Shown here in pieces: positions 24,841-35,217 of a stretch of 64,000 bases of DNA. Source of the DNA: Anniella stebbinsi (lineage: Eukaryota > Chordata > Lepidosauria > Squamata > Anniellidae); NCBI GenBank assembly GCA_029215795.1, contig JARDYH010000003.1, positions 63,030,609 through 63,094,608 on the forward strand. The letters run 5' to 3'. The notes below the pieces were generated by a model, which ran no database searches, had not been told where the DNA came from, and saw nothing but the letters and a program-made list of their open reading frames with translations. Position numbers and translations under genes: made by a program. How positions within the stretch are numbered: position 1 is the stretch's first letter; each line of letters begins with the position of its first letter.

Positions 24841-26107
24841 GCAGGATTGGGGTGATAGGGATGGGGTCGGTGAGTGTAACTACTTTTCCTCTGCTACACA
24901 CTGTGGACAAAATGTCCCACCCTCAAATGGAGGGAAGCTCCATTAGCACTATTTATTTATATTTTTAAAAATACATATATGTTTACTGCATTTGCACAAT
25001 TAATGGCATGTCTAGGTTTAACCTACTCTCCCTCCCTCCCATCCTTCCCCTTCCCCTTCCCCTTCCCCTCCCCCAGTCTTTCAGAAATTTACCAAATAGC
25101 AAGATTAGGGGGAAGAAAGAAAAGAGCACTTGAGATTAAGGGCTTCTTTAGATTAAAGAGAAATCACATTCGCTTACTTGCAGTTTGCTTCCTTCTCCTC
25201 TTCCACAATTGTAATGAGCCAGATTACACAGAAGGAGCGGGGCAACCACGTGGTCTATAACTGAAAACTTTGGTGCTCATAGTATTGAATGAGATAGCAT
25301 CCTCTAGTGGAGGAAATCCCGAAATATTTCAGAAGAAAGAACTGGGATATATCCAAGGTTTTTTAAAAAATATGGAATAACCAGAGGTAGGTGCAGGAGA
25401 CATGCAGGAGGTTCATGATGTTGTCAAAAGGACCCGCAAATGTCCATGGATGATCAGTCACAAGTGTGCCTCATTTTGTTCATGTGAAGAAACCCTAAAG
25501 CCGAAGTCTGTGAATTTTTATTCCTCTGTACTCACTGATCAGGAGGAATGGAAAGTTAAATGGGTGGCTGCTTCTTTATAGGTCCTCCGTCTGCACTGAA
25601 GAAAGAACATCCAGCTCTAACTGCCAGTTGCCCTCAAACAGTCTGCAGAGCTCATGGGATGCACACTCTATCCTTAACCTAGGACAGCACAGGCTACTGT
25701 GAGGCTCCCAGGAAGAATGTCATAATAAAGGGAAGACCAGCCTTGCCCCATCCATTGGCCAGAGAGGGAGCATTGCAGACAGCTTTATTCTCCCTCCCTG
25801 TCAGAAAGAATACTCAGCTATAACTTCTACTTGTCCTGGGAAGGCAAAACTGAAGACACCGCTCCCATCCATCAGGCCAGGGGGCTAAGCCCTGCTGGGT
25901 AGTGTGTGAGAGAGAGTTCTGGGGCAGAGGGAGGGAGGTTTTATTACAATTTATGCCATCATTCTTGAGAATAACTTTATGGAAAGGTGGGCTCTGAATG
26001 TTTCAAATAAATGTTTTTTACTGGCAGCCAGAATTGCTTCAATGTGAGGATGGCCTCCAGACATTGCCATCTTCATTTCCCATGCACATCTCTGGGCCAC
26101 ATGTAGG
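24841..26107. other. Intergenic with unclassified repeat Y, copy 2
   Basis: A (CCCTTC)n-like tract lies at 25038-25072. Repeat Y is present in reverse at 25138-25478. The rest, 25479-26107, has no recognised content. Confidence 0.6.
25138..25478 (-). repeat. Unclassified dispersed repeat Y, copy 2
   Basis: This is the reverse complement of 17213-17541 along nearly its whole length: GGGCTTCTTTAGATTAAAG, TATAACTGAAAACTTTGGTG, GGAGACATGCAGGAGGTTC. It is diverged by scattered substitutions and small gaps. Confidence 0.65.
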
Positions 26108-26123
26108 GCTCTGACACATTCTT
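26108..26123. repeat. L1 target-site duplication, 3' side copy
   Basis: GCTCTGACACATTCTT is identical to 35202-35217. It directly abuts the T-run that is the L1 poly(A) tail on the minus strand. Confidence 0.9.
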
Positions 26124-26277
26124 TTTTTTCCCCAGCTACAAGACTTATTATTTTTTATTTTCTTTTACTCTTTTTCCCAAAATTGCATAGATTCCCTTGA
26201 CGGTCTGCACCCCTTCCCTTTTTCTAATACATAGTCCACAAATAATCCCCATATATTCCCAAAATCATTTTTCTTTA

Positions 26278-27379
26278 TTATCCCTCTTTTAACTTAATAT
26301 TACTTGTTAATTTATTATTTATGGCAATATTCCATACTTCTTTATACCATTCTTCTATTTGGTAGTTGCCTTGCATTTTCCATTGTCTAGATATCATTAG
26401 TCTCGCTGCTGTCATTAAATTCGTAATCAAATCTTTAACATTCTGTTCTCCTTCTTCTTTATCATATATTGATAACAATGCTATCCTAGAACATATCTCA
26501 AGCTTTAAACCTGTTATTCTTATCACTTCTTCAAATACTTTTAACCAAAATGTCTGTACAAATTTACAAGTCCACCACATATGAAAATAGGTTCCCACTT
26601 CTTGACAGCCTCTCCAACACAACTTTGAATATTTCTTATCAATTTGATTTAATTTAACCGGCGTTAAATACCACCTCCATACTATTTTATAATAATTTTA
26701 TTTTATTCTTACTGACATGGTTTTCAAAATATGCAAATCCCATATTTTCTCCCATTTTTGATCATTAATTTGTTCTTCCAAATCTTCTTCCCATAATGCT
26801 TTCAAATGATCATGTTTCTCCTCCCCTTCCATTAACAATTTATAAATTTCACTCACTACTCCTCTAATATTCTTATTTATATCCTCCTCTTCTCTCATAA
26901 TGATCATCCTTTCAAAGTTTATATAATTTCACAACTCTTTATTATTATTATTTCCATTTAACCCACCATTGTTCTAATTGCATAACTTTGAACCAAGCCA
27001 GTTTCCTCCCTCTCAAAAATTCTTCTATTTGTTCTTTAGTACTCATCTTTTCCCACCAGTCTTTTATTTTAATAATTCTCTGTTCTTTAAACACCGTTTC
27101 TAACTCCTTCTTTAAATTTACTGGAAAATCTTCCAGCAACACCACTGGATTCATTGGTGAAACCTCTGGTAGTAGTTTATTTTTATATTTTTGCCAAACT
27201 TCAATAATATTTCTTAACATGAGATTTTCTATTCTTTCCATCATCTTTTTTAATTTAATAAAAAATATATTCTCTAACTTCCATTCTAATTCTTGTCTAT
27301 GCATCTCTAACCAATTTACTACACTTGGTCTTACAATCCCTTCTATTACATATCTTAATTGATTAGCTAGATAATCCAT
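26278..27379 (-). pseudogene. L1 ORF2 C-terminal region
   Basis: The open pieces are 27379-26948 (MDYLANQLRYVIEGIVRPS), 26907-26698 and 26622-26278. The last has CWRGCQEVGTYFHMWWTC, the cysteine/histidine region typical of L1 ORF2 C-termini. The reading frame is lost between pieces. The upstream part of ORF2 lies beyond the inserted LINE. Confidence 0.85.
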
Positions 27380-27390
27380 TAAATTAAAAA

Positions 27391-27452
27391 AGCCATCAAC
27401 CTGCAGGAGAGGGAGGCCTGCTGCCAGAGGAGGAGGAGAGGAGTTGAGTGTG

Positions 27453-27496
<44 letters not shown>

Positions 27497-27808
27497 CTGG
27501 CCTCACTGCTACCACCACCACCACCAGCCTCCAGAGAATTTCAGCCTGGCAGACTGCCACTCCTTGCAGGACCAGGCTCCCAGGTACTGAGCCAGCTGCT
27601 GTGGACAATTACATCAGTCCCCCTCCCTTCCTGGGAGGGATATTTAAGCTGCTGGCTGAGGGGGCCTGGGAAAGCCATCAACCTGCAGGAGAGGGAGGCC
27701 TGCCGCCAGAGGAAGAGGAGAGGTGTGTGCCTGCCGGCTTTCTGTTTTTGTCTTTGGTTGTTTTTTGTTTTTGTTTTTGTTTTTTTCCCCTTTCCCCAGG
27801 CTTGAGCT
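27391..27808 (+). promoter_or_regulatory. 5' leader of LINE family A with a 282-bp repeated unit
   Basis: AGCCATCAACCTGCAGGAGA and about 50 following bases occur at 27391 and again at 27673, with near identity. This marks one complete unit plus a partial second. The leader is GC-rich and lies just before the ORF. By analogy with tandem-promoter LINEs it may hold the internal promoter; that is inference. Confidence 0.7.
27451..27495. repeat. (GCCT)n microsatellite inside the LINE leader
   Basis: About 11 units of TGCC/GCCT lie between the two leader units. The second unit has only one or two copies (GTGTGCCTGCCGG), so the run expanded within the first. Confidence 0.95.
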
Positions 27809-30800
27809 ATGTGCCTGGGAGGGAGGATACAGGGCCAGGTGAGGGGATCTGAGGGGAGCACAATCAGGGTAGTGACGGGTAGAGGGAGATATGGCGTTGT
27901 GAGGAGGACTTGCCAGGTTAGGGAAACAAGGCCCAGACAGTTAATGGCTGTGTCTTGTTCCAGTCCCCCTCACACCCACAGGCTTGTTGGTTGCCTTATC
28001 AGCCAGCCCTCAGGCCTCCGGGTGCTGCTTTTAAATGCCAGATCAGTGCATAATAAGATCTCCCTCATCCACGATTTAATTGTGGATGAGGCAGTCGATC
28101 TGGCATGTATAACCGAGACCTGGGTGGGAGAGCAGGGAGGAGTTAGTCTCTCCCAGTTATGCCCACCGGGGTACTTGGTTCAGCATCAGGGTAGACTTGA
28201 GGGCCGGGGAGGGGGGGTTGCTGTGGTCTATAGGAATTCCATCCCCCTCTGCAGGCTCCCTGTCCATGTGACTACTGGTCTGGAGTGTTTGCACCTTGTG
28301 TTGGGCCAACGGGACAGATTAGGGATTCTGTTGGTGTACCGCCCACCCCGCTGCTCAACAGACTCCCTAGCTGAGCTGACAGAGGTGGTCTCTGGTGTAC
28401 TGTTGAGGTCCCCCAGACTCTTGGTTCTGGGGGATGTCAACATTCATGCCGAGGGCACTTTATCTGGGGCAGCTCAGGATTTCATGGTTTCCATGACAAC
28501 CATGGGACTGTCCCAACATACCATTGGCCCAACGCATGTAGCAGGGCATACTCTAGACCTGGTTTTTTCAACTGGACATGGAGATGGGGATCTGAAAGTG
28601 GGGAACTTTACATCAACCCCTCTGTCATGGTCAGATCACCACCTGCTGAGGTTTAGACTTACAGTGGCTTTTCCCCTCTGCAAGGGTGGGGGACCCATTA
28701 AGATGGTCCGCCCCCGGAGGCTAATGGATCCAGATGGTTTCCAGAGGGCTCTGGGGAGTTTTCCGGCTGATAGGGCTGGCTCTCCTGTCGAAACCCTGGT
28801 TGATCTGTGGAATGCAGAAATGACCCGGGCAGTTGACACGATTGCTCCTGAGCGCCCTCTCCTGTGTAGAGCTCGAACAGCTCCGTGGTATACCCCAGAG
28901 CTGAGAGTGATGAAACAAAACAGGAGACGGCTTGAGGGCAGATGGAGACGAACTCCTGATGGATGCAATCAAACACTGGTAAGTGCTTATGGTAAGCTGT
29001 ATTCAGGGGCAGTGAGGGCAGCAAAAAAACAATACTTTGCTGCCACTATTCAATCATCAACCTGCCGCCCAGCGGAGCTTTTCAGAGTTGTCCGAGGGCT
29101 TTTACATGCTGGCCCCAAGGACATGGTAGAACCATCTAAGGCCCGCTGTAATACATTTGCTGGGCACTTCCAGAATAAAATCTCTGGCATCCGTCAGGAC
29201 TTAGACTCCAGTGTTATAGCAGATGAATCTAGTGAGGTATCCAGAGCACAGGCTTGTCCTGTTTTCTTGGATGAGTTTCAGTTGGTGCAGCTCGAGGATG
29301 TTGACAAGGTGCTTGGACAGGTTCGTGCAACCACTTCCATATTGGATCCTTGCCCCTCTTGGCTAATAAAAGCTAGTAGGGATGGAACAACTGGCTGGGC
29401 CAGGGAAGTGATTAATGCCTCTTTGCAAGAGGGAGTGGTCCCAGGCCTCCTGAAAGAGGCGGCAGTGAGACCACTCCTAAAGAAATCTTCCCTGGACCCT
29501 GAAAATCTTAATAACTACAGACCAGTAGCAAATGTTCCATTCCTGGGCAAGGTCCTGGAGCGGGTGGTTGCGAGCCAGCTCCAGGCACTCTTGGATGAGA
29601 CTGATTATCTGGATCCATTTCAGTCGGGTTTCAGGCCTGGTTTTGGTACGGAAACAGCCTTGGTCGCCCTGTATGATGACCTATGTCGGGAGAAAGACAG
29701 GGGGAGTGTGACTCTGTTGATTCTCCTTGATCTCTCAGCGGCTTTCGATACCATCGACCATGGTATCCTTCTGGGACAACTGGCTGAGTTGGGAGTGGGA
29801 GGCACTGCATTGCAGTGGTTCCGCTCCTACTTGGTGGGTCGGCTCCAGAAGGTGGTGCTTGGGGAACATTGCTCGGCCCCGTGGATTCTCCAGTATGGGG
29901 TTCCGCAGGGGTCAGTTTTGTCCCCCATGCTGTTCAATATCTACATGAAACCGTTGAGTGCAGTCATCCGGAGTTTTGGAGTGCGTTGTCATCAGTACGC
30001 TGATGACACGCAGCTCTATTTCTCCTTTTCATCTTCATCAGGTGAGGCTGTGGATGTGCTGAACCAGTGCTTGGCTGCGACAATGGACTGGATGAGGGCT
30101 AATAAACTGAAACTCAATCCAGACAAGACTGAGACGCTGTTGGTGGGTGGTTCCGCTGACCGGATGGAGGGTGTTCAACCTGTTCTGGATGGGGTTGCAC
30201 TCCCCTTGAAGGAGCGGGTTCGTAGCTTGGGGGTTCTCCTAGAACCATCTCTGTCACTTGAGGCGCAGGTGGCCTCAGTGGCACGGAGTGCCTTCTACCA
30301 ACTTCGGTTGGTGGCCCAGCTACGTCCCTATCTGGACAGGGATAACCTGGCTTCAGTTGTCCATGCTCTGGTAACCTCCAAGTTAGATTACTGCAATGCA
30401 CTCTACGTGGGGCTGCCTTTGAAGGTGGTTCGGAAGCTGCAGCTTGTGCAAAATGCAGCGGCCAGATTGATAACTGGAACCAGTAGGTTCGAACATATAA
30501 GACCTACTCTGGCCCACTTGCATTGGCTGCCTGTATGTTTCCGAGCCCGGTTCAAGGTGCTGGTTTTAACCTATAAAGCCTTACACGGCTTGGGACCACA
30601 ATACCTGATGGAACGCCTTTCCCGACATGAACCTACCCGAACACTACGTTCAACATCTAAGGCCCTCCTCCGAGTGCCTCCTCCGAGGGAAGCTCGGAGG
30701 TCGGCAACAAGAGAGAGGGCCTTCTCTGTGGTGGCTCCCCAATTGTGGAACGATCTCCCCGACGAGGCCCGCCTGGCGCCAACATTGTTATCTTTTCGGC

Positions 30801-30847
30801 GCCAGGTCAAGACTTTCCTCTTCTCTCAGGCATTTGGCAATATCTGA
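27809..30847 (+). CDS. Intact LINE ORF2: endonuclease and reverse transcriptase, 1012 aa
   Basis: The single open frame has all expected parts. The endonuclease spans about residues 70-285: LLLNARSVHNKISL, ETW at 103-105, GGGVAVVYRNSI, LVLGDVNIHAEG and WSDHH at 274-278. The reverse transcriptase spans about 500-790: NNYRPVANVPFLGKV, AFDTIDH with Asp 647, GVPQGSVLSP, YADD at 730-733, then LKLNPDKTE. The C-terminal region has AARLITGTSRFEHIRPTL and ends RRQVKTFLFSQAFGNI. The protein makes a nick at the target and copies the LINE RNA there. No stop or frameshift is seen, unlike the other three LINEs here. The first Met is chosen because the family B copy starts at the matching place (MCQG versus MCLG). 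No ORF1 is seen in the short leader. Confidence 0.9.
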   Translation: MCLGGRIQGQVRGSEGSTIRVVTGRGRYGVVRRTCQVRETRPRQLMAVSCSSPPHTHRLVGCLISQPSGLRVLLLNARSVHNKISLIHDLIVDEAVDLACITETWVGEQGGVSLSQLCPPGYLVQHQGRLEGRGGGVAVVYRNSIPLCRLPVHVTTGLECLHLVLGQRDRLGILLVYRPPRCSTDSLAELTEVVSGVLLRSPRLLVLGDVNIHAEGTLSGAAQDFMVSMTTMGLSQHTIGPTHVAGHTLDLVFSTGHGDGDLKVGNFTSTPLSWSDHHLLRFRLTVAFPLCKGGGPIKMVRPRRLMDPDGFQRALGSFPADRAGSPVETLVDLWNAEMTRAVDTIAPERPLLCRARTAPWYTPELRVMKQNRRRLEGRWRRTPDGCNQTLVSAYGKLYSGAVRAAKKQYFAATIQSSTCRPAELFRVVRGLLHAGPKDMVEPSKARCNTFAGHFQNKISGIRQDLDSSVIADESSEVSRAQACPVFLDEFQLVQLEDVDKVLGQVRATTSILDPCPSWLIKASRDGTTGWAREVINASLQEGVVPGLLKEAAVRPLLKKSSLDPENLNNYRPVANVPFLGKVLERVVASQLQALLDETDYLDPFQSGFRPGFGTETALVALYDDLCREKDRGSVTLLILLDLSAAFDTIDHGILLGQLAELGVGGTALQWFRSYLVGRLQKVVLGEHCSAPWILQYGVPQGSVLSPMLFNIYMKPLSAVIRSFGVRCHQYADDTQLYFSFSSSSGEAVDVLNQCLAATMDWMRANKLKLNPDKTETLLVGGSADRMEGVQPVLDGVALPLKERVRSLGVLLEPSLSLEAQVASVARSAFYQLRLVAQLRPYLDRDNLASVVHALVTSKLDYCNALYVGLPLKVVRKLQLVQNAAARLITGTSRFEHIRPTLAHLHWLPVCFRARFKVLVLTYKALHGLGPQYLMERLSRHEPTRTLRSTSKALLRVPPPREARRSATRERAFSVVAPQLWNDLPDEARLAPTLLSFRRQVKTFLFSQAFGNI

Positions 30848-31069
30848 GGAGCCTGGTTTTGTTTTGTTTTGTTTTTGTAGTTTTTTGAAGTGTTGAAGTG
30901 GTTTTTAAATGTACAGATTGTGTGTATGTTGTATGTTTTTGCTGTTTTAATTTTTGTATATTGTTTTTAATTGTTTTTAATCCTATGTAAACCGCCCAGA
31001 GAGCTTCGGCTATGGGGCGGTATACAAATGTAATAAATAAATAAATAAATAAAATAAATAAATAAATAA
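30848..31069 (+). other. 3' UTR and tail of LINE family A
   Basis: A T-rich stretch (GTTTTGTTTTGTTTTTGTAG) is followed by CCGCCCAGAGAGCTTCGGCT, ATGGGGCGGTAT and the (AAATA/TAAA)n tail. The inverted words CCGCCC and GGGCGG can pair as a hairpin just before the tail, a feature often recognised by the RT in such LINEs. Truncated copies are at 10268, 45611 and 63105. Confidence 0.8.
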
Positions 31070-31829
31070 ATTCAGGAGACCTAGTCCCCCTTTTTTCTGA
31101 GATTTATTTATCCTCACTTTATTTATCCTCACTTTCTTATTACCATTATTTATCCTCACTTTCTTATTACCATTACAAAAATTATTTATTATAATTGGTA
31201 ACATTCTAAACAGAAAGTTAAACTTAGGTAATATTTTCATTTTAATAATCGCTATTCTACCAAACCATGATAATTTTATTTTTTATATTCTTCTAATTTT
31301 CTCTTAACTTCCTTATCTATTCTATTAAAATTCTCCGCTTCTAATTTATCCAAATTATTTGTAATTTTTACACCCAAGTACTTAATCAAATTCTTTATCT
31401 TAACCTTATATTTTTTTTACTAAACTCATTCTCCTGGTTTTTTTTTTTTTTTGTATAATTAAATAACATCGTTTCTGATTTATCCCAGTTAACTTGTAAA
31501 CCTGATGTCTCTCCAAACTCTTTCAAATATGATTTTATTTTCGTCATATTTTCTACTGGATTCTCAATTGATACCAAGGTATCATCTGCAAACAAACTTA
31601 TCTTAATTTTTTCTTTATTACCTATCCCAAACATACTTCTATCCTCTCTGATTACATTAGCTAAAAGTTCTATAACTATTTCAAATAGAATCGGGGAAAG
31701 GGGGCAACCTTGTCTCGTTCCTCGGGCTAGGGATATTTGTTGTATTACCCCATCATTTACCATTACTACTGTGCTATTTTGCGAATAAAGTTGATCAATC
31801 ACACCTTTAAATCTTACTCTAAAACCCAT
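31070..31829 (-). pseudogene. L1 ORF2 reverse transcriptase region
   Basis: The open piece 31829-31395 carries FKGVIDQLYSQNSTVVMVND, RQGCPLSPILFEIVIELLA and ISLFADDTLVSIENP (catalytic FADD). The part after it reaches KKGGLGLLN at the edge of the inserted LINE. The frame is broken between the pieces. Confidence 0.85.
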
Positions 31830-33657
31830 CTTTTTTATTATTGTTTTTAACGCTGGCCATTACACACTATCAAAGGCTTTAAAAATATCCAAAGCAATCA
31901 AGCCTGCCTTCATTTTATTTTTTTATTATATTTATCATATTCAATGCTCTTCCAATCAGATTTGGCATCTGCCTCCCTACTATAAATCCACATTGATCTT
32001 TTTAAATATATTTATACATAAAAGTATTCGTTCTTTTTGCCATTATTGCTGTAAAAATCTTGGCATCTTGATTTATTAAAGAAATAGGTCTATATGAACC
32101 CGGGTCTGTTAACTCTTTATCTGTTTTTGGAATTAATACTATCAAGGACTGTTCCCATGATGGTGGGATCTTATCACCTTCTAAATCTTATTATACAACA
32201 CTTTCAATTTTGGTACCAATAATTTCTTAAAATTTTTATAATATTCTGGTCCCAACCCATCCATTCCTGGGGATTTCCCCCCCCCCCTTCAATTTATCCA
32301 TAACTTCTTCTATTTCTTTCTCTAAGACACCTCATTCCATTAAATCTATATCTATATCATTTAATTTAATCTTTAAATATTTCTCCATATATTGTTCAAT
32401 CTTCTCCTGAGACCTACCTCCTGCAGTATATAATTCCTGATAAAACTCCTGAAATATTACTACACTTCCCTAATTTATTTCTGATTCCTCCAATTAAATT
32501 CCTTGTTTTCTTTGACTGTGTGGATCTGGCCAGCATCTTAGAATTTTTATTACTATATTCAAAGAATTCTCTTTTCAAATATATCAAATTTCTCTGAGCT
32601 TCTTCCAGGTCCTCTTTTTCCAATTCTTTTTTTTTCTTCTTTTGCTTGTAATTGTGCAAAACTCTGTTTATCTTTATACCTTATAAATTTCATCTCCAAA
32701 CCTTTAATTTCCTCTTTCAAATTTTTTCTACATTTTTCTTGTTCTCAAATTACAATTCTCTCTAATACAAATCCCTCTTGTTACAGCTTTCATTGTATCC
32801 CATAATATAGCCTGATTAGAAAAAACCTTTTTTATTAATTTCCCATATACTTTGTATTTCTTTTTCCATTTTTTCAATTATACTTTTATAGTTAAATATT
32901 TTTGTCTTTAATCTCCATCTTTTTGCTTCCTTATAATCTTTTTTAAATTTAATAACTACACTCACCAATGCATGATCTGTGGCCTTTATAAGTCCTATAT
33001 CACTCTATATTATTTTGGAAATCAAGTCCCTTGATACAAAAACATGATCAATTCTAGAATAAGTCTTATACTTCGCAGAGTAAAAAGTAAATTTCCTTTC
33101 ATCTCCATTCATTACTCTCCACACATCTATCATTTCATTTTCATTCATGATCTTACTCAAGCCCGTAATAACATTACATCTTTCATCTGTCGTGGGGTTA
33201 GACTTATCTTTTTGTTTATTTAATACCATATTAAAATCTCCCGCTATTATTATATTCCCCTTTCAAATTTCCTCCATTTCCACCATAACTTTTTTAAAAT
33301 TCAATCTGATTTTCATTAGGCGCATAAACATTAACTAATGTGTATTCTTCTTCCCCCACTGATCCTTGCAATATTAAAAATCTTCCCTTATAATCTTTTT
33401 TAATTTTCTCAATTTTAAATCCACATTTTTAATATAATTATTGCCACCCCCCTCAATTTTGAAGTTCCATAGGCCTTCTCATAAATAACCAACAATCTCA
33501 ATTTAAGCTCATTTACTCCTTCTTTTGATTGATGTGTTTCTTGGATAAAAATTATATCCGCACCATCCTTATTCAATAAAGTTTCCACTCGTTTTCTTTT
33601 AATTACCGATCCTAGCCCATTAACATTCAATGTTGTAACTCTCAATTTACCCTCCAT
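31830..33657 (-). pseudogene. L1 ORF2 endonuclease and N-terminal RT region
   Basis: 33657-33415 encodes LRVTTLNVNGLGSVIKRKRV and DIIFIQETHQSKEGV, the start of an L1 endonuclease with its catalytic Asn and Glu. 33229-33005 ends KTYSRIDHVFVSRDLISKII, the C-terminal endonuclease motif. 32659-32414 is a short open piece downstream. Many stops separate the pieces. Confidence 0.85.
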
Positions 33658-33937
33658 TTTTTAAGTTGCATTGCCATTTGCCGATCCCTTATTGTGACAC
33701 ATACCTTTCTTCCCCCTCCCTCCTCCCCCCACAAAAACAACCCCAACAATAACTTTTACTTCCCCCCACCTTTCCCCAGGATTAAACCCGATCATGGCTT
33801 CTTCAAACCCCATGGGGGGGAGGCGACCTCACAGCCACTGGTCAGGAATAGATCTTCCCTCCCAGCCTCTTCTTGTTACATCCCTTATTCTATTGTTATC
33901 CTTCAGTTCTGTTAACTTCCAACTCTTTTGCAGTCAT

Positions 33938-34860
33938 TTACTGTGAACCTCCTACTGCTCCCAGCTCTTCTCCTTGACCTTTTTTCTCCCGCTGACTCGA
34001 ACCTTCTTCAGCCAGTAATCCCAGTTGGTTCAGCAACTCCAGTCCTTGTTCCAAAGATGTTATTTTGTAAAATTTTCTCTGACATGTAAATTTCAAAAAA
34101 AACTGGATACCCCCAACTGTAATCAATCCCATTCTTTATAAGGATTTCTGTGCAGGTCTTAACTTCTCTTCTCCAATTAATTGTTTGTGAGCATAAGTCA
34201 TTATAAACTTGTATTGGAGTTCCTTGATAATTCAATTGCCCAGTCAGTCTTGTTTTTATCATGATCTGCTCTTTTTTGTAGTAATTTGCAAATTTCACCA
34301 CAATATCCCTTGGTCTTTCTCCTCTCATTCTGTAGGAAATCCTGTGCACACGTTCAATATTCTGTTCCTTCCACTCCATATCTGGTGCCAATTGTTCTCT
34401 GCAGCAGCTTCTGGGAAAAATTTAATCCTAATATTGGCTCTTTCTTGGTCTTGAAGTGCTATCAATCTTAAATCCTCTTGCTGGGTTTTTATAATTTGAT
34501 CCTGCAGTTTCCCTGTACACTGTTCAGTTGCAGCCTGCACTTGTTTAATCTTTGAATCCATTATTTTAAGATCTTCTCTGACTGCTTTAAACTCTGTCTC
34601 AATTTTCTGAGTCAGCTTATCAACTCCCCTGTCATCTCCTGCTTCAAGTCTTTAACAAAGGCTTGGTTATTTTGAATCATCATATTTTGGAAGGCTATGA
34701 GCAGCTCCCCCACAGGCAGCTGTGAATCTCCAAACACAGTTTTCGTCTCCTTAGGAACAGCTCCCACCTTCCTCTGCATACCATTTCCTGTTTGTAATGA
34801 TTCTGTACTTCCTGTCTTTTTGCCCCCACCTTTCTGAGGACTGAGTTTTGTAGCCATTTT
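33938..34860 (-). pseudogene. L1 ORF1 (RNA-binding protein), frameshifted
   Basis: The likely start is the Met of MATKLSPQKGGGKKTGS near 34857. A Gln- and Lys-rich coiled-coil part follows (VGELLIAFQNMMIQNNQAF, then the piece 34561-34325). The piece 34391-34008 has NIERVHRISYRMRGERPRDI and VVKFANYYKKEQIM, the conserved L1 ORF1 RNA-binding part. At least two frame changes break it. Confidence 0.85.
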
Positions 34861-35201
34861 TCCTTTTTCCAAAGCAATCCTGCTTAAACAGTTTAATGAA
34901 TTATCAGACGGATGCTTTTTTGCTCTAGTCCACGTTGGCAAATTCTTCTGCTTAAATTCTTTATCGCTCCTCAACATTTGGCATCCAGCCAAATTTTTTA
35001 CTCAAGAGCTGGGCCAAGCTTATCTTTTCTGCAAACAGCCCAATTATCAGCTAGCCTTACACTGTCATGTTTCCAACATAAATCAGAGTTTTTACTTACA
35101 GATCAGATTCCATTTCAAAGGGATTTCTGCTTTTAAAAGCTTCTCAGACCTGGAGCCAAGACAGTCCACTCCCTATTCCATCAGCCAGAAGCTCTGCCCC
35201 C
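34861..35201 (-). promoter_or_regulatory. L1 5' UTR
   Basis: The non-coding part between the ORF1 start and the 5' target-site duplication is about 340 bp. On the minus strand the element begins with GGGGGCAGAGCTTCTGGCTG. It is short compared with mammalian L1 leaders; no motif is recognised. Confidence 0.6.
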
Positions 35202-35217
35202 GCTCTGACACATTCTT
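35202..35217. repeat. L1 target-site duplication, 5' side copy
   Basis: GCTCTGACACATTCTT is identical to 26108-26123 and directly follows the 5' end of the minus-strand L1. It fixes the L1 limits to the base. Confidence 0.9.

Larger units (their letters stand above)
27391..31069 (+). mobile_element. Young full-length L2/CR1-type LINE, family A, inserted in L1
   Basis: The element runs from a GC-rich leader (AGCCATCAACCTGCAGGAGA) through one unbroken ORF (27809-30847) and a short 3' UTR with ACCGCCCAGAGAGCTTCGGC. It ends in a (TAAA)n tail from about 31030 to 31069. It lies inside L1 ORF2: L1 coding sequence stops at TCCATTAAATT on the left and resumes at TAAATTCAGGAG on the right. Any target-site duplication is therefore at most about 6 bp (TAAATT). 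Clade assignment to L2 rather than another CR1-group clade is from protein motifs only. Confidence 0.9.
26124..35201 (-). mobile_element. Full-length L1 LINE with 16-bp target-site duplication, split by a younger LINE
   Basis: Identical 16-mers GCTCTGACACATTCTT lie at 26108-26123 and 35202-35217, just outside the element. The poly(A) end is the T-run at 26124-26131. On the minus strand the order is 5' UTR, ORF1 (about 34860-33940), ORF2 endonuclease (33657 onward), RT (31829-31395) and the C-terminal domain (27379-26278). Removing the 3.7-kb LINE at 27391-31069 leaves about 5.4 kb, a normal L1 length. Both ORFs are broken many times, so the copy is dead and older than its insert. Confidence 0.9.

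Noticed and set aside
26698..26907. Short Glu/Lys-rich frame considered as a separate small gene
   Set aside because: It lies in order and orientation between other L1 ORF2 C-terminal pieces and is part of that decayed frame.
27448..27861. 134- and 106-codon open frames around the (GCCT)n run
   Set aside because: They are by-products of the GC-rich LINE leader and its microsatellite. The real ORF starts at 27809.
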